Assembly: GCA_036873135.1 (NCBI GenBank)
Contig: JAPTYO010000010.1
Span: 5,184,634-5,248,633 of the forward strand
Source of the DNA: Clarkia xantiana subsp. parviflora
Taxonomy: Eukaryota; Streptophyta; Magnoliopsida; Myrtales; Onagraceae
DNA: 64,000 nucleotides
Direction of reading: 5' to 3'
Shown: positions 49,363-64,000 of the stretch, piece by piece
Position numbering within the stretch: the first letter of the stretch is position 1
Layout: every line of letters starts with the position of its first letter
The notes under the pieces: model-generated
The model's database searches: none
Told to the model about the DNA's origin: nothing
What the model saw: only the letters and a program-made list of their open reading frames with translations
Position numbers and translations under genes: made by a program

Positions 49363-50065
49363 TCTTTAGGGCCGGTAATGGTGTGATGAAAATCAAATAA
49401 CTATGGTTATTCGAACCATTTAACGCAATGATTAACCGCACAATTATGGTGCGGGGCGGTTATGATGATGAATTTTGTAACCGCAATAATTATGGTTATG
49501 GTATTCAATCCATAATCGCGGTTATAATCATCACCTCTATATATATATATATATAATATTAATACATATATTACTAATACTTATATTGTTATATTATATA
49601 TATATATACACATTATTATTAATTTACTTATTAGTCAAATATTATAATTCTTATTTCGTTCCATTTCCCACCCACCATTTTTTTGTCTATGTTTCTTATT
49701 ATTAGCTAACCACGATTGGAAGCGATGGTGAATGAGGATCGAAGATCGCAAGTGATAGGTGATTGAAGATGTTTTTTTTAATTAAGTGAAACAATTAAGT
49801 TATGTTTAATTTGGATTTCGTGTATGAAACAATGAATGTGTAAGTTTACTTTTCTTGTATGAAACAATAATGTTGTATTAGTTTGAATGATTGTGGTTAA
49901 ATGGTTTAATCGTGGTTAAAAACCATGGTTATGGTTATGGTATGAAGAATCATAACCGCAGTGGTTATGGTTATGGATATGGTATGAATGAAAAATATGG
50001 TATGATTATGGTATTAGTGCTATTCGCACCATACTCTCACTATCGTCAGCCTTACATGTGGTGTG
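49363..50065. mobile_element. Inserted element with TGGTTATGG-rich ends
   Basis: The flanks are TAGTTGTCAT direct repeats (about 49351-49360 and 50067-50076). The related locus at about 59421-59445 has one copy and no insert, so it looks like an empty site. Both ends of the insert are rich in GGTTATGG/ATAACCGC words in inverse orientation, as in some hAT MITEs. Precise ends and TIRs are not clear to me. Confidence 0.5.
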
Positions 50066-50132
50066 TTAGTTGTCATCTCTATTAAAGTTTGACTTTTTGG
50101 ATGAGGCAGACGTGATAAGTGATAACTACCAA

Positions 50133-51113
50133 TAGGGCTGGGCAAAATAACCGGTTCGGACGAACCGAACCGGAACCGAACCTTTTTGAACCGGTTCTGG
50201 CTGAACCGGTTCTTATATGGTTCGGTTCTACAAAGGAATATACGGTGCGGTTTTCAACCGGTCCAAAAAGGTTTCGAACCGGTTCTGAACCGGTTTTCTC
50301 AACAGCCAAAAAAACGTCAGAGTTCCTTCTTTAATTTGAGTTTTGTTGTCTTCCTCTCTTCGATATATATATATATATATATAATCAGCGGTAGATATAT
50401 TTCATTTGTGTTCTTCAATCAGACTTGAAATCGTTGGAATCATGATTATGTGAAAAAATATATTCACATACCTCTAAAGGACTTCCCTTTAGACCTCTTC
50501 CATCACACTCTCAGAGCTCAAGCCGGCCAAGATGCAGAGCAACCACCAGTCCACCACCACGGCTTTCCGGGAACACCGATCTGTCAGAGCTGCTGTGGTG
50601 GCGGAGACGATACTTGCTTTAGAGGAGGGCGCCAGAGAGAAGAAGGCCCGGGTGCTGGAGGCCAAGGAGTCCGATTAGAGAGAATGGGCAGGACATGAGT
50701 TCGATTCAGATATAAAGGACAGAGTAATGTATTGGCTGCTCTGGAAAAGATTCACATTGAGGTTTTTTTTGCCATGGTCCATGGAATGACAAAGCTTCAA
50801 AGACAACGAAGACTCGAATTGAAAACTTTCTAAGGCAATTGTTTTCGAACTAGAAATATTGAACATTTTCGGGGTTTAAAATGCACTATCTTTTGTGTTT
50901 GAAGACTTTGAGACAAATATGTTATTTTGATTTTTTTTTTTAAGAAAATAATTGGTTCAGAACCGGTTCAAAACCAGTTCTACTATGGTTCGGTTACATA
51001 GCTTCAAATCCGGTTCGGTTCTTACTTGGTATATAAAACCATCATGAACCACAATTTGATTCTGGTTCGGTTCCGAACCGGTTCGGCTCAGAACCGAACC
51101 ATGCCCAGCTCTA
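50133..51113. mobile_element. 981-bp hAT-type non-autonomous element, 8-bp target-site duplication
   Basis: The left terminus TAGGGCTGGGCA and right terminus TGCCCAGCTCTA are inverted repeats with one mismatch. Flanks are the 8-bp direct repeat ACTACCAA (50125-50132 and 51114-51121). Subterminal regions are packed with AACCGGTTCGGAACCG-type repeats on both sides. The centre (about 50500-50690) is GC-rich and holds a 48-codon open frame unlike the rest of the element. Confidence 0.9.
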
Positions 51114-51189
51114 ACTACCAACGAGGAGTATTTGAAGTTTTGAACTATTAAGACATCACCAATAAAATAACAATACGTTAATTTACCCT

Positions 51190-53560
51190 TGTTAAAAAAA
51201 ACGTACTTCAACAAGTGAGTAACTCGTAATATATATCTGCTAGCTCTAAATAGTAAATATGGTCTTTGAGAACTTTTTTATTAACTCGTTGGATATACAA
51301 GTCGGTGCATTTACAAATGATACAAATACAAAATCTATCTATTTATTTTATACTACAATCTTGATAGGTGGAACCAATTCCCCGATAACTCTAGTATAAT
51401 CTAGCTATAATTCTAGAAAGACATTCAATATGCTTGCTCCACTTTAGTCCTAGAGCTTTCAAGAAATCTACAAAGCCCTTAGTTTTTAGATATTTCTTCC
51501 ATTTAACCTGGCCTAATTAACTAAAAATTATCGGCATTCCGAAGAAAAGAATCTGAAGTGCTCCGACTGTGTCTATGTTATAAAAGGACTTGAAGTTGAC
51601 TATATTTACTTGCTATGCCATTGTGTTTGACATCGGAGGTTGGCGGAATCTTGTTTCGGAACCTCTATCAAAGCTCTTAACTAAAATAATCTTAGTTTAA
51701 CATAATAAGTCAGTATTGAATCTTAATACTCCCTCTCAAGTCTCAACTATAAATATATGACAGGCTCTCCTCCTGCGTTACGGCAATAAAGAGGCATTAA
51801 GTGCTGACATACTCATGCTCCATTACGATATTCAACTCGGTAAGAGATTTTGTGTTAACTCTGTATGACATTCATCTGCTTCTAGTGCTAAGACTTGTGA
51901 AGTTGTGATGTAATCCTCTAATAATATATTGTTTTATCTATTCATTCGAAATTGGTTCTTCCGGATAGAGTAAATTAATTTATGAGCACAAGTTCTTCAC
52001 CTTTAGAAATATCTGTAAAATTAAATATTCACCTTGTTTTACATTCGCTAGATCCATTTCCAACATTTGTAATCGCGCCCTATTTTTCATGTTGTACAAC
52101 TAGTCTAGCGTCTTCTAGATTGAACTGGCATTGGTGCATTGTGATATGCTCAAACATCCCTAATGATATCAACTTCTTCAAGACAAACTCCGCATTAGAC
52201 ATTCCTCCGGCCGCTTCCAGTCATGAACATCGTTTGTAGTGGTCTCCTCCGGTGGGGTTGATCACTGTCTCTAAAGATATTTCACAAGTTTTTACTTATA
52301 AAATACGACTTCATGTAGGACTTCCAAATCTGTTAATTGGACGACTTTAGTAACTTCATTTATTATCCAATCACTCAACCGACAACATTCATATTTAAAT
52401 AACTTGAGTTCTTTAATCCTATTTTGAATTATACCACGTCTCAACAATAGTGGTTTTATCACCATATAAAATAACAGAGTACTAATTTGTCTTATCTAAA
52501 AACGTACTTTAATGGCAAGTTAAGAACTCGTAATATATATCTATTAGCTCTAAATATTTTGAAGAACTTTTTTTATTCACTTGTTGGATATACAAATTAG
52601 TGCATTTAGAAATTATACACTACCTAGCTATTTATACTACCCTAATTGGCGAAACCAATTTAGGTCTTCAACTATGGTACTTAATATTGATAGTCAAAAA
52701 CTAAAATAGCTTTCATTTTGACAAAATGTATCCACTATGAACAATATTTTAAAAGTCATGTTGGATTTTGCCAATATGTGATACCCATATTTGGGTATCA
52801 TATATAGGTATAAAGCCAAAATGACATTCAATACTTTTTGTAGGATCCCACCAATTACATGGGTGCAAAACTGAAGATATCTTCCTCACACAAGCACAAT
52901 TAAGCCGTGTTCTTCCGCACAAGTACAAGATCTTTGTATTATTGTTTTTTTTTTGTTTAATTATTATTTAAATAAAAAATTCAAAAAAAAAAATGAAAAT
53001 TCCGAAAAAATATATATATTTTAGACAAAATTTCATAATGGTCATATTCTCAAAACGGTCTTAATTTAACGACTATATTTTATGATTTTTTAGTAATAAT
53101 ATATATATATATATATATACTTTTAATTTATGTAGTCAATATTTTATAGATTTTTTTTGAACATAACTAATAGTACAATTTTCATAAATAATTAAGTTTT
53201 AAATATTAAATTATAAATCAATTAATTCATAATAGACATAATTTAATTGAATAGAAAATCTGATACTCAATATTACAACTGATACCCGAAAACATTATTT
53301 ACACACTCAAAATGGCTTTTGGCTATAAAATATGGGGCTTACCATAATAGAAAGCCTTAACTGGGAACTCTAGTACAATCTAGCTGTAAGGCTATTCTAG
53401 AAAGACCTTCAGGCTTCAACTGTCTACTTGCTCAAATATATCCATAGAGCTTTTTAAAAATCTACATATTCCTTAGAATCAAGATATTTCTTTAAGTTCG
53501 TCCAAGTTTAGCCCGAGTTAATTAACAATACCAATTTTGGCTCAAAATAGTAAGTAATGT
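51190..53560 (-). mobile_element. Decayed Copia-like LTR element with nested insertion in one LTR
   Basis: The stretch 51190-51550 matches 52490-52680 and then 53350-53560 in direct order (CTCGTAATATATATCTGCTA, TTGGATATACAA, ACTCTAGTATAATCTAGCT and AGATATTTCTT words). It therefore looks like two LTRs of at least 320 bp, the second split by about 660 bp of AT-rich insert (about 52685-53345). Internal DNA (51560-52490) holds gag remnants on the minus strand. No pol region is visible, so it was non-autonomous or deleted. Confidence 0.55.
51965..52225 (-). pseudogene. Copia gag (UBN2-like) remnant
   Basis: The minus strand parallels the gag pseudogene at 21555-22006: plus-strand words TTGTACAACTAGTCTAGCGT and TCTAGATTGAACT are shared with that copy, and the reverse frame reads FNLEDARLVVQ and KGEELVLIN. 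It carries stops and frame changes throughout. Confidence 0.6.
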
Positions 53561-53892
53561 TGAGTCAAAATAGAATTTTAACAACCTCACTGTAGATAGG
53601 GAACTGTGAGGGTGTGATGGTGTTCACTGCAGTGGAAAAGAAGAATTAAGCAGTTGTTGGTAAATCCCTACAAATTTTTTAACTTCATTAGGCCAAATTT
53701 TGACTTGTAGTAATATCGGAGGGAACAAAAATAAAATAGGTAGTATACAAATCGGTTATCACAATTTCAGATCATCCGCGTTATTAAAACTCTCTTTAAA
53801 GTGGCGTTTAGAGTGATATTCGAACTCAACTTGCTTCTATCACAACTCGGTTATGAATTTATTTTAACAAAACAAAACTAGAAGGGAGCTGT

Positions 53893-58054
<4,162 letters not shown>

Positions 58055-60385
58055 TTCTGTCGCCTTCTTCTTCTTCTTGGTGATTCTGTATAATTATTGA
58101 ACACACCCGTAGAAAAGTTAGATCAGACCACGATCACACGATGTAAAGGTTTTTTTTTTTTTTTTTTTCATGTCTTACGTTGTCGAGATCACGTTGTTGT
58201 CGGGATCAGCAAATTCTGGTTCGTGCTCATTTACATAATTGATTATTCGATATTGACCATATATATGCTTTGATTGTTATTTTTTTGGCCAAACATATAT
58301 GCCTCGACTTGTTAAATGTAAAACAATCTGTGAAGAGAGTTTCAAAGTCTCGCACCACCTAGAATAAGTGAAGGTGGAGAGTTAAGAGATTATTGAAGCA
58401 GATGCGAAAGGAAGATGACCGTGCCGGACTTGGTTGAAAGGATCACCATTGCTCCTAAATGGTGCAACCGGTTTCCAACTTTGAAGGACATTATTAAACT
58501 TGAAGTGTGTATTGTTTCAATGAGATATTTGTATTCAAGTCAAATTAGTTTATACCGACTTAGAATAAGTTTTATGAGGGGCTAGGAGAGGAATGTGGAG
58601 AATGATCAAGTTATTGTGCTTGAAAAGAATATTGATTAAAAATGTTCATTCTGCCTACTTAACTGAGTTTTCTATTTTACTAGGACATGTTAATTACAAT
58701 AACTTGTAAAATTTAATTGACATGAATTATATCCCTACACTTCAAATTGATAGAAATACAAGTATGAATTTTGTATAGTATATATATATATACTTACACA
58801 AATTTCTTATAATCAGTATAATTGAACAACGAAATGCTTGATTCGTTACATATCGACAACTGATTGCAAGGATAACATTCACCAGAAATCGATGAAGCTC
58901 ATCACACCATCTTTATCCAGAACGCCCACGGCTTGAATTTGCATAATCAATCACGTATTTATTTTAGAAAAAAATAAATAAATAATTGAATGTGTACACG
59001 GCTGGCTAGTCGGGTTTTATCCAAATGTTTTTAGAGCCTCTACAATAGTTTTACATAAACTGTATTATTTAAATTTGTTACGTTGATATTTATGTACACT
59101 TTAAGTAATACGTAAAGTTAAGATATACAAAAATATTATTTGATTTCGTTTTATTTAACTATATTCATTAAATGTATTTTATTATTAAAATTTTCAACAA
59201 CCACCAATAAATTATTAAATTAATTATAAAATGAATTAATTTATAATAAAAAATTGGTTATGTAATGCATAGTATAATCCTTAAATTTAAATAATATTTT
59301 ATATAAAAATATGTGGATAGTAAACAATGTATATAAAATTACTATAGCGTACTTCTAATGTTAAGAGAGTGTATACGGGCCACACACTCTTTCAGAAGGT
59401 AAGAAGAAGCAGAGCCCATTCTGTAGTTGTCATCTCTATTAAAGTTAACTTTTTAGGACCACGCAGACATGCTAAGTTGCTAACTTTCATGATTGGCTTC
59501 CACGTGGCATGTATGAGTGCGTGATAGATTAAGTCAGCGGTCAACTGTGTGGGTAGTTGCTCATTCATAATGAAATGAAGGTGAACATTCTGACCCAATC
59601 TCTTGAAGATCTTCCCAATGGCTTCAATGAAAGCATACCAAATAAAAAATTAAGTGGAGAATTCTTTAAAAGGGTCTTAGCACTCACGATGTTGATCCAA
59701 ATCGGTTATCAAGTTATTTAGCACATAGCCACCCATTACCAATTATATTTTAGCAAAAAAAAAAAAAAAAACCATTACCAATTATATCGCATCAATGTGT
59801 GAAGCAGAACTGCGAAAATGAGAATTTTACATCTAGTCATGATAAATGATGGTCACTGTTATATATAGATTTGATGAAATAGACAAACAGCCGAGCATAT
59901 AAACTTCAATTTTACATAAATTTTTCAATTCTACTATATATACATATTAATTGATATAAGTCAAAGGGATGCCAAAGAGTCCAAATTTTTTTTTTCTTTA
60001 AATTTTCTTGCTATTAAATTTATGAAGTCATTGGACGATAATCCGCCAATCTTAACAGAAAAAACATATTAAAAAACAAAAATAACAATAAAAATGAAAC
60101 CTGAAATACCTAAAACAACAAAGTATAAGCTTGTGACTGTAATTAAGGTTATTAATCCTAGACAATAACTTCATAACTTCTCTAATCCACGAAAATACCA
60201 TAATAAATACTATGTACACCATAACTTGTACATATATTAATTTGTGTCACTTAGGGCATGTTTGTCTTAATGTATTATTTATATCATAATACATGTATTA
60301 TTTAATAATGTGTATGGATAGTTCAGTTGTTGTCATTAGTTAGAGACTTATGTATTAGTTAGCACTTATTTATATAATAAAGCAT
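58055..60385. other. Intergenic region downstream of the window's last gene
   Basis: Starts with the receptor-kinase promoter and leader. A T run of about 20 is at about 58149-58168. The segment 58870-59490 is the paralogue of 49150-50125. The rest is AT-rich with no gene visible. The text near 60250-60330 (GGGCATGTTTGTCTTAATGT) resembles a plant MITE end without a visible partner. Confidence 0.5.
58870..59490. repeat. Paralogous copy of the segment at 49150-50125 (uninserted site)
   Basis: Shares ordered words with the copy near DET1 (AGAAATCGATGAAGCTCATC, CTAGTCGGGTTTTATCCAAA, AAGAAGCAGAGCCCATTCTG, TAGTTGTCATCTCTATTAAA). It is continuous where the other copy carries the 49363-50065 insert. 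Confidence 0.6.
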
Positions 60386-60740
60386 GTATCACTAAAGAAA
60401 ACTAGCTTCTCATGACGATAGAAATGATTTATCGCGACGTAAAAATGTGTCGTCGTTAAACTAGCGACGTTTGTGCCGACGTAAGTACACATGTTATTTC
60501 TGATCGCCGCCGTGAAAAATACTGCGACGCTTGCAGCAAGCATTGCAAAACTCTTAAAAGGCGTGACGTTTTTGCTTGCGTCGGTAGTGCATGCAAGTGG
60601 CAACACAATTAAGAGTCGTTACAATATTTTTTTTTACTGAAAAGTGTGTTACTTAAATCAAAACTTAAAGACACTTTTAAAAGTGTCGAAATAATACAAG
60701 AAGAAACGACGTTACTACGAAGCGTCGCCAAATTTGAATA
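60386..60740. mobile_element. Possible CACTA-type transposon end
   Basis: Begins CACTAAAGAAAACTAGC and is followed by many short GACG/CGTCG motifs in both orientations, as in subterminal regions of CACTA (En/Spm) elements. No matching right end or transposase is seen before the G tract, so it may be truncated or an assembly break. Confidence 0.4.
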
Positions 60741-60888
60741 AATTTGATTGTTGTGAAGATGTTTACTGATGGACCACGCTCGTTGAGGTTCCGATATTGG
60801 CGGTGTTCTCATGACGGGATCACTCATCTTGCTCGTATTCCGCTCTTCTCGTTCCTTCTCTCGCTTACCTGCACAAAGGGTAAGCCCG

Positions 60889-60890
<2 letters not shown>

Positions 60891-60934
<44 letters not shown>
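60891..60934. repeat. G44 homopolymer, probable assembly artefact
   Basis: 44 consecutive G bases. Such tracts are very rare in plant DNA and typical of poly-G read artefacts or a forced contig join. A matching C43 tract lies 1.5 kb away. Sequence across it should not be trusted. Confidence 0.9.
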
Positions 60935-60935
<1 letters not shown>

Positions 60936-61800
60936 GGCGTACCCTTTCCGAAGCTAAAATGAGTATTCGGTTCTACAGAGATAGTGTTCGAGAGGTCAGA
61001 GCATTCAAGTGTGATCAAATTGTAAATGAGAGATATGCGACCATATTTATAGGGATTGTGATCTTGACATCGGAGTGGCCCACAATATTGGGTGGGGTCC
61101 GCATAATATTCCATACGGGACGGAGTGAACGTCGTGCGCATAGCCCGGGTGGTGGTCACCCGGGCGTCGGGGGGTCGAACGCGGGGATGCGCTGACCCCT
61201 CTTACCGGGCTAGTCCTTGTGACTAGACTAGTCCGGTCAGAAGTCGCTCCGTCCGGACTAGTCCGAACGGACTAGCGCGTATCTTTGGTTCCCGGTCACT
61301 CCATTATCAAGTTTCGGTTTCCAACCGTGTTCGGGGTCGACGGTGCGATCTAGTCGAGCCTAAGTGAAGTCCAATTGAGTGTATATCCATCGTTTCCCCG
61401 GGTCAAGTATTGGTTTTACATTTACTTGACTCCATTTTTTGAAAGGATGCACTTCCGAATTGGTACATTAGCTATACTTTACCTCATTAATGAGTCTGGC
61501 GTTGTCAGTGCGTATTGCCTGACGGTTGAGGGCGATCAACCTATGAGATTGTCATAATCATAGATGCAAAATATACACAAATATGGGGTGAGTCATAAGT
61601 GTGTAAACATATGGTTTCATGGTTGTAAGTATTGATATGGAAATACGTCCGTGCTTGTAATGAATCATGATTGATAGTATCATTGTATGCAACGTGTCGA
61701 CATGGGTACGTGTGTATATATGTAATAGAGCATATATAAATGTTTGTATGTAATCATGTGTGCATGTATGAGTATGGCAAAATAGTGACATTTGATGCAA
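60935..61800. other. Retroelement-like non-coding DNA between the G tract and the minisatellite
   Basis: Unlike the rest of the window it is GC-richer, with ACTAGTCCG repeats (about 61210-61280) and a TATTTATAGGG motif (about 61048-61058) like an LTR promoter. I see no coding sequence and cannot find a second LTR copy in the window. Confidence 0.35.
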
Positions 61801-61815
61801 GTTAGTGTATACGTC

Positions 61816-62415
61816 TAAATCATGGAAAAAATTCTAAGTGTTGGACAACACTAACATTGATGCAATTGGATGGATACATCTAAATCATGGATAAAATTTT
61901 AAGTTTTGGACAACACTAGCATTGATGTAACTGGATGCATACATGTCAATCATGGAACAAATTTCCAAGTGTTTGACAACATTAACATTGATGCATATGG
62001 ATGCATACATGTAAATCATGGAAAAAATTTCAAGTGTTGGAAAACACTAGCATTTATGCAATTGGATGCATACATGTCAATCATGAAAAAATCTCTAAGT
62101 GTTGGACAACATTAGCATTGATGCATATGGATGCATACATGTAAATCATGGAAAAAACTTCTAAGTGTTGGACAACACTAGCATTGATGCAATTGGATGC
62201 ATACATGTCAATCATGAGAAAAAAAAAAAAAAAAAAAAAAACTAAGTGTTGGACAATATTAGCATTGATGCATATGGATGCATACATGTAAATCATGGAA
62301 AAAAAATCTAAGTGTTGGCTAACACTAGCATTGATGCAATTGGATGCATACATGTCAATCATGGAAAAAAAAATTCTAAATGTTTGACAACATTAAGCAT
62401 TGATGCATATGGTGA
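61816..62415. repeat. Minisatellite, about nine 64-66-bp units in alternating types
   Basis: Each unit contains AATCATGGAAAAAA, AAGTGTTGGACAACA, AGCATTGATGCA and GGATGCATACATGT. Two forms largely alternate: one with GCAATTGGATGC followed by GTCAATCATG, the other with GCATATGGATGC followed by GTAAATCATG. The higher-order period is therefore about 131 bp. The A run in one unit is expanded to about 23. Frames through the array are artefacts. Confidence 0.92.
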
Positions 62416-62451
62416 TTTGAGAGAAAAAAAACCCTAAATGGTGATTTGAGA

Positions 62452-62454
<3 letters not shown>

Positions 62455-62497
<43 letters not shown>
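62455..62497. repeat. C43 homopolymer, probable assembly artefact
   Basis: 43 consecutive C bases, the complement of the G44 tract at 60891. The segment between them (60935-62454) may be a contig joined in with artefactual ends. Confidence 0.9.
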
Positions 62498-62502
<5 letters not shown>

Positions 62503-64000
62503 GAGCATATTTCGGTCGAACAATCCACCACCTAAGGGTGTGCCAATTTGCCTGGAGCAAAACACTCCGGAGATCCGTCCCTACTAAGAATCGATCAGAG
62601 GCTTTGTTGTGGAGTTAATACAACGTAGGGCTTCTTTAACAAGAACCTCTACGGGTTCCGTCCGGTGGATCGTGAACTCCCTCAGCAAGATCATTGGGAC
62701 TACGGGTAAGGTTTAAGGTATGTGCACATCTTACGCTGCGTAATTCTGATTACAAGCATGTACCTTATTTATGTTTCCGTAGTAATCAACCCCGTAATCC
62801 AACAGGAGGAACCTCACCAGCAGCATCAATGGTTGGGGAATCATGATGTATCGGGACCCCTGTTGCCGCATGGTCACGAAAAACCTTCGTAAAGATACCT
62901 ACAGAAAGTAAGAAAATGTTCAAAATGTAACTATGGGAGAAATAAGATTACCCAGCTAATCGGGATCTCTTCTAGCCGAAGACGTATTCCCGCCTGAATA
63001 AGAGTCTCATATGTTGTGTCATTGACAGAGTGCCAAGGCTCGAAGCCTCTCTAAGTGACCAAAGCATTAATCTTGCCGACAGTGGCAAATTCCTCGGGAG
63101 TTAAATCATGTAAAGAAGGGGCACCGTCGGTCCCGATATGAGAATTGAGGGGCCATGAAACACCTTCTCAACCCCGTCACTAACTTCCTAGCTGATCTCC
63201 AAGAGAACTGATTATCTGAGGGAGGTCATCGACTCTTAAAGCTGAAAATCAATTGTGGACTACCCACGAATTGAAAAAGCACCTGAAAAGCTGAAGACTA
63301 TACTTCCAGTCGTAAACATCGCACAAGCAACGAAAATCCACCCAATAACGGATGGCGTTGACGGTGAATTGGCAATGATGCACCCTATAGTGCTCGCAGA
63401 GCTCTTCCAATTCATAACAGAAGGGAAATCGAAGCCCTGCTTCGATTTGACCGGCAAATATGGGACTTCCCCCGGAAGAGCCTGGTGAGATTCACTAGTA
63501 GGGTCACCGTATCAAGGCCTCTCAGCATCGCTAAGATTGGCTAGTGTCACCATTTTATAAAAGCAGCGCCTGATAACTTATTCACCTTAAGGGGGGTCGG
63601 GGAAAGAAAGAATGAAACCATAAGACATACCTGGGGGGTTGAAGAGGCCATATGAGTTCTGAAAAGTGATCGCAAAAAAGAAGATTTTCGATTAAGGTCT
63701 GAAGGACCAGCAGTGGCGACACCGACTAAGATTCTTTCCTCCGGAGAGCAGGGATGCAACGAGTTCGGATTGATGAAGAAAGCACTATATTGGTTCGCCA
63801 GAGTGAAGGAAAACGAGAGCAATGGTGAAAACTAAAAGTGAAATAATGATATTTATACTGAAGTGTCCACTGCCTAAGATATCTTCCCAAGGAAGCTTTC
63901 TCGATGTCATCACTCATTGGTGTAATTATTGCCAACATTACCGTTACTCAAATATTACCGTTGTCAATCTCTAGATGACTATTGAGATTCTCAAAGCTTC
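62498..64000. other. Retrotransposon-like sequence with no intact reading frame
   Basis: Composition and phrasing (CTACGGGTTCCGTCCGGTGG, repeated TATTACCGTT near 63940-63960) suggest the untranslated and LTR parts of a Gypsy-type element. The longest minus-strand frames (about 63547-63822 and 63726-63938) resemble no protein I know. No gag or pol motif is seen. The window ends inside it. Confidence 0.3.

Larger units (their letters stand above)
49000..53892. other. Repeat-filled region between DET1 and the receptor kinase
   Basis: Holds a segment shared with 58870-59490, split by an insertion at about 49363-50065, a hAT element (50133-51113) and an LTR-element remnant (about 51190-53560). 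The first 130 bp are the likely DET1 leader and promoter. No intact gene is seen. Confidence 0.6.

Noticed and set aside
60744..60962. Open frame with a polyglycine tail
   Set aside because: It is translation of the G44 homopolymer, probably an assembly artefact. There is no family similarity.
62081..62362. Minus-strand frame with repeated MYAS-INA words
   Set aside because: Period equals the 65-bp minisatellite. Unit length changes and the A run show it is not maintained as coding.

Overview
This is a nuclear chromosome segment from a plant, almost certainly a eudicot. Eight split protein genes with GT-AG introns encode plant-specific families: class VIII myosin, the light-harvesting protein Lhcb3, CNGC4, a SKU5-like cupredoxin, TRM5, DET1 and an S-domain receptor kinase, plus a DUF1223 protein. 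Intergenic DNA is very AT-rich and full of plant transposons. Exon boundaries were placed by eye from splice sites, reading phase and remembered family sequences. In every gene except the uncharacterised one at 16470-20407, the exon lengths sum to a whole number of codons with a sensible protein end to end.

Layout. 1-5579: AT-rich intergenic DNA. 5580-12769 (+): class VIII myosin, 24 coding exons. 13337-14616 (-): LHCB3. 14617-16469: promoter DNA with an old TIR element and a perfect 87-bp inverted repeat. 16470-20407 (+): basic Ser-rich plant protein of unknown function. 20408-25081: transposon-rich gap with a decayed Copia gag and a 569-bp foldback Mutator-like element. 25082-32567 (+): CNGC4. 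33326-35471 (+): DUF1223 protein. 35833-36126: small hAT element. 36259-36470: tRNA-Asp and tRNA-Phe. 37187-40145 (-): SKU5-similar protein. 40559-43238: a Mutator-like element carrying nine 231-bp tandem repeats, sitting in the shared promoter of the SKS gene and the next gene. 43432-46024 (+): TRM5-type tRNA methyltransferase. 46234-48999 (-): DET1. 49000-53892: nested insertions (hAT, Copia-derived LTR element, others). 53893-58054 (-): S-domain receptor-like kinase. 58055-64000: repeats, including a G44 and a C43 tract that look like assembly artefacts, a 65-bp minisatellite and retroelement-like DNA.

The genes are not a functional cluster. Some share broad themes: LHCB3 and DET1 (light), CNGC4 and the receptor kinase (signalling and defence), TRM5 and the tRNA genes (translation). 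The arrangement looks like ordinary gene order. The most unusual structure is the 2.68-kb TIR element at 40559-43238: 38-bp terminal inverted repeats, a 9-bp target-site duplication and an internal satellite array. Four other TIR elements have target-site duplications readable by eye (9 bp at 9172 and 22530; 8 bp at 35833 and 50133).
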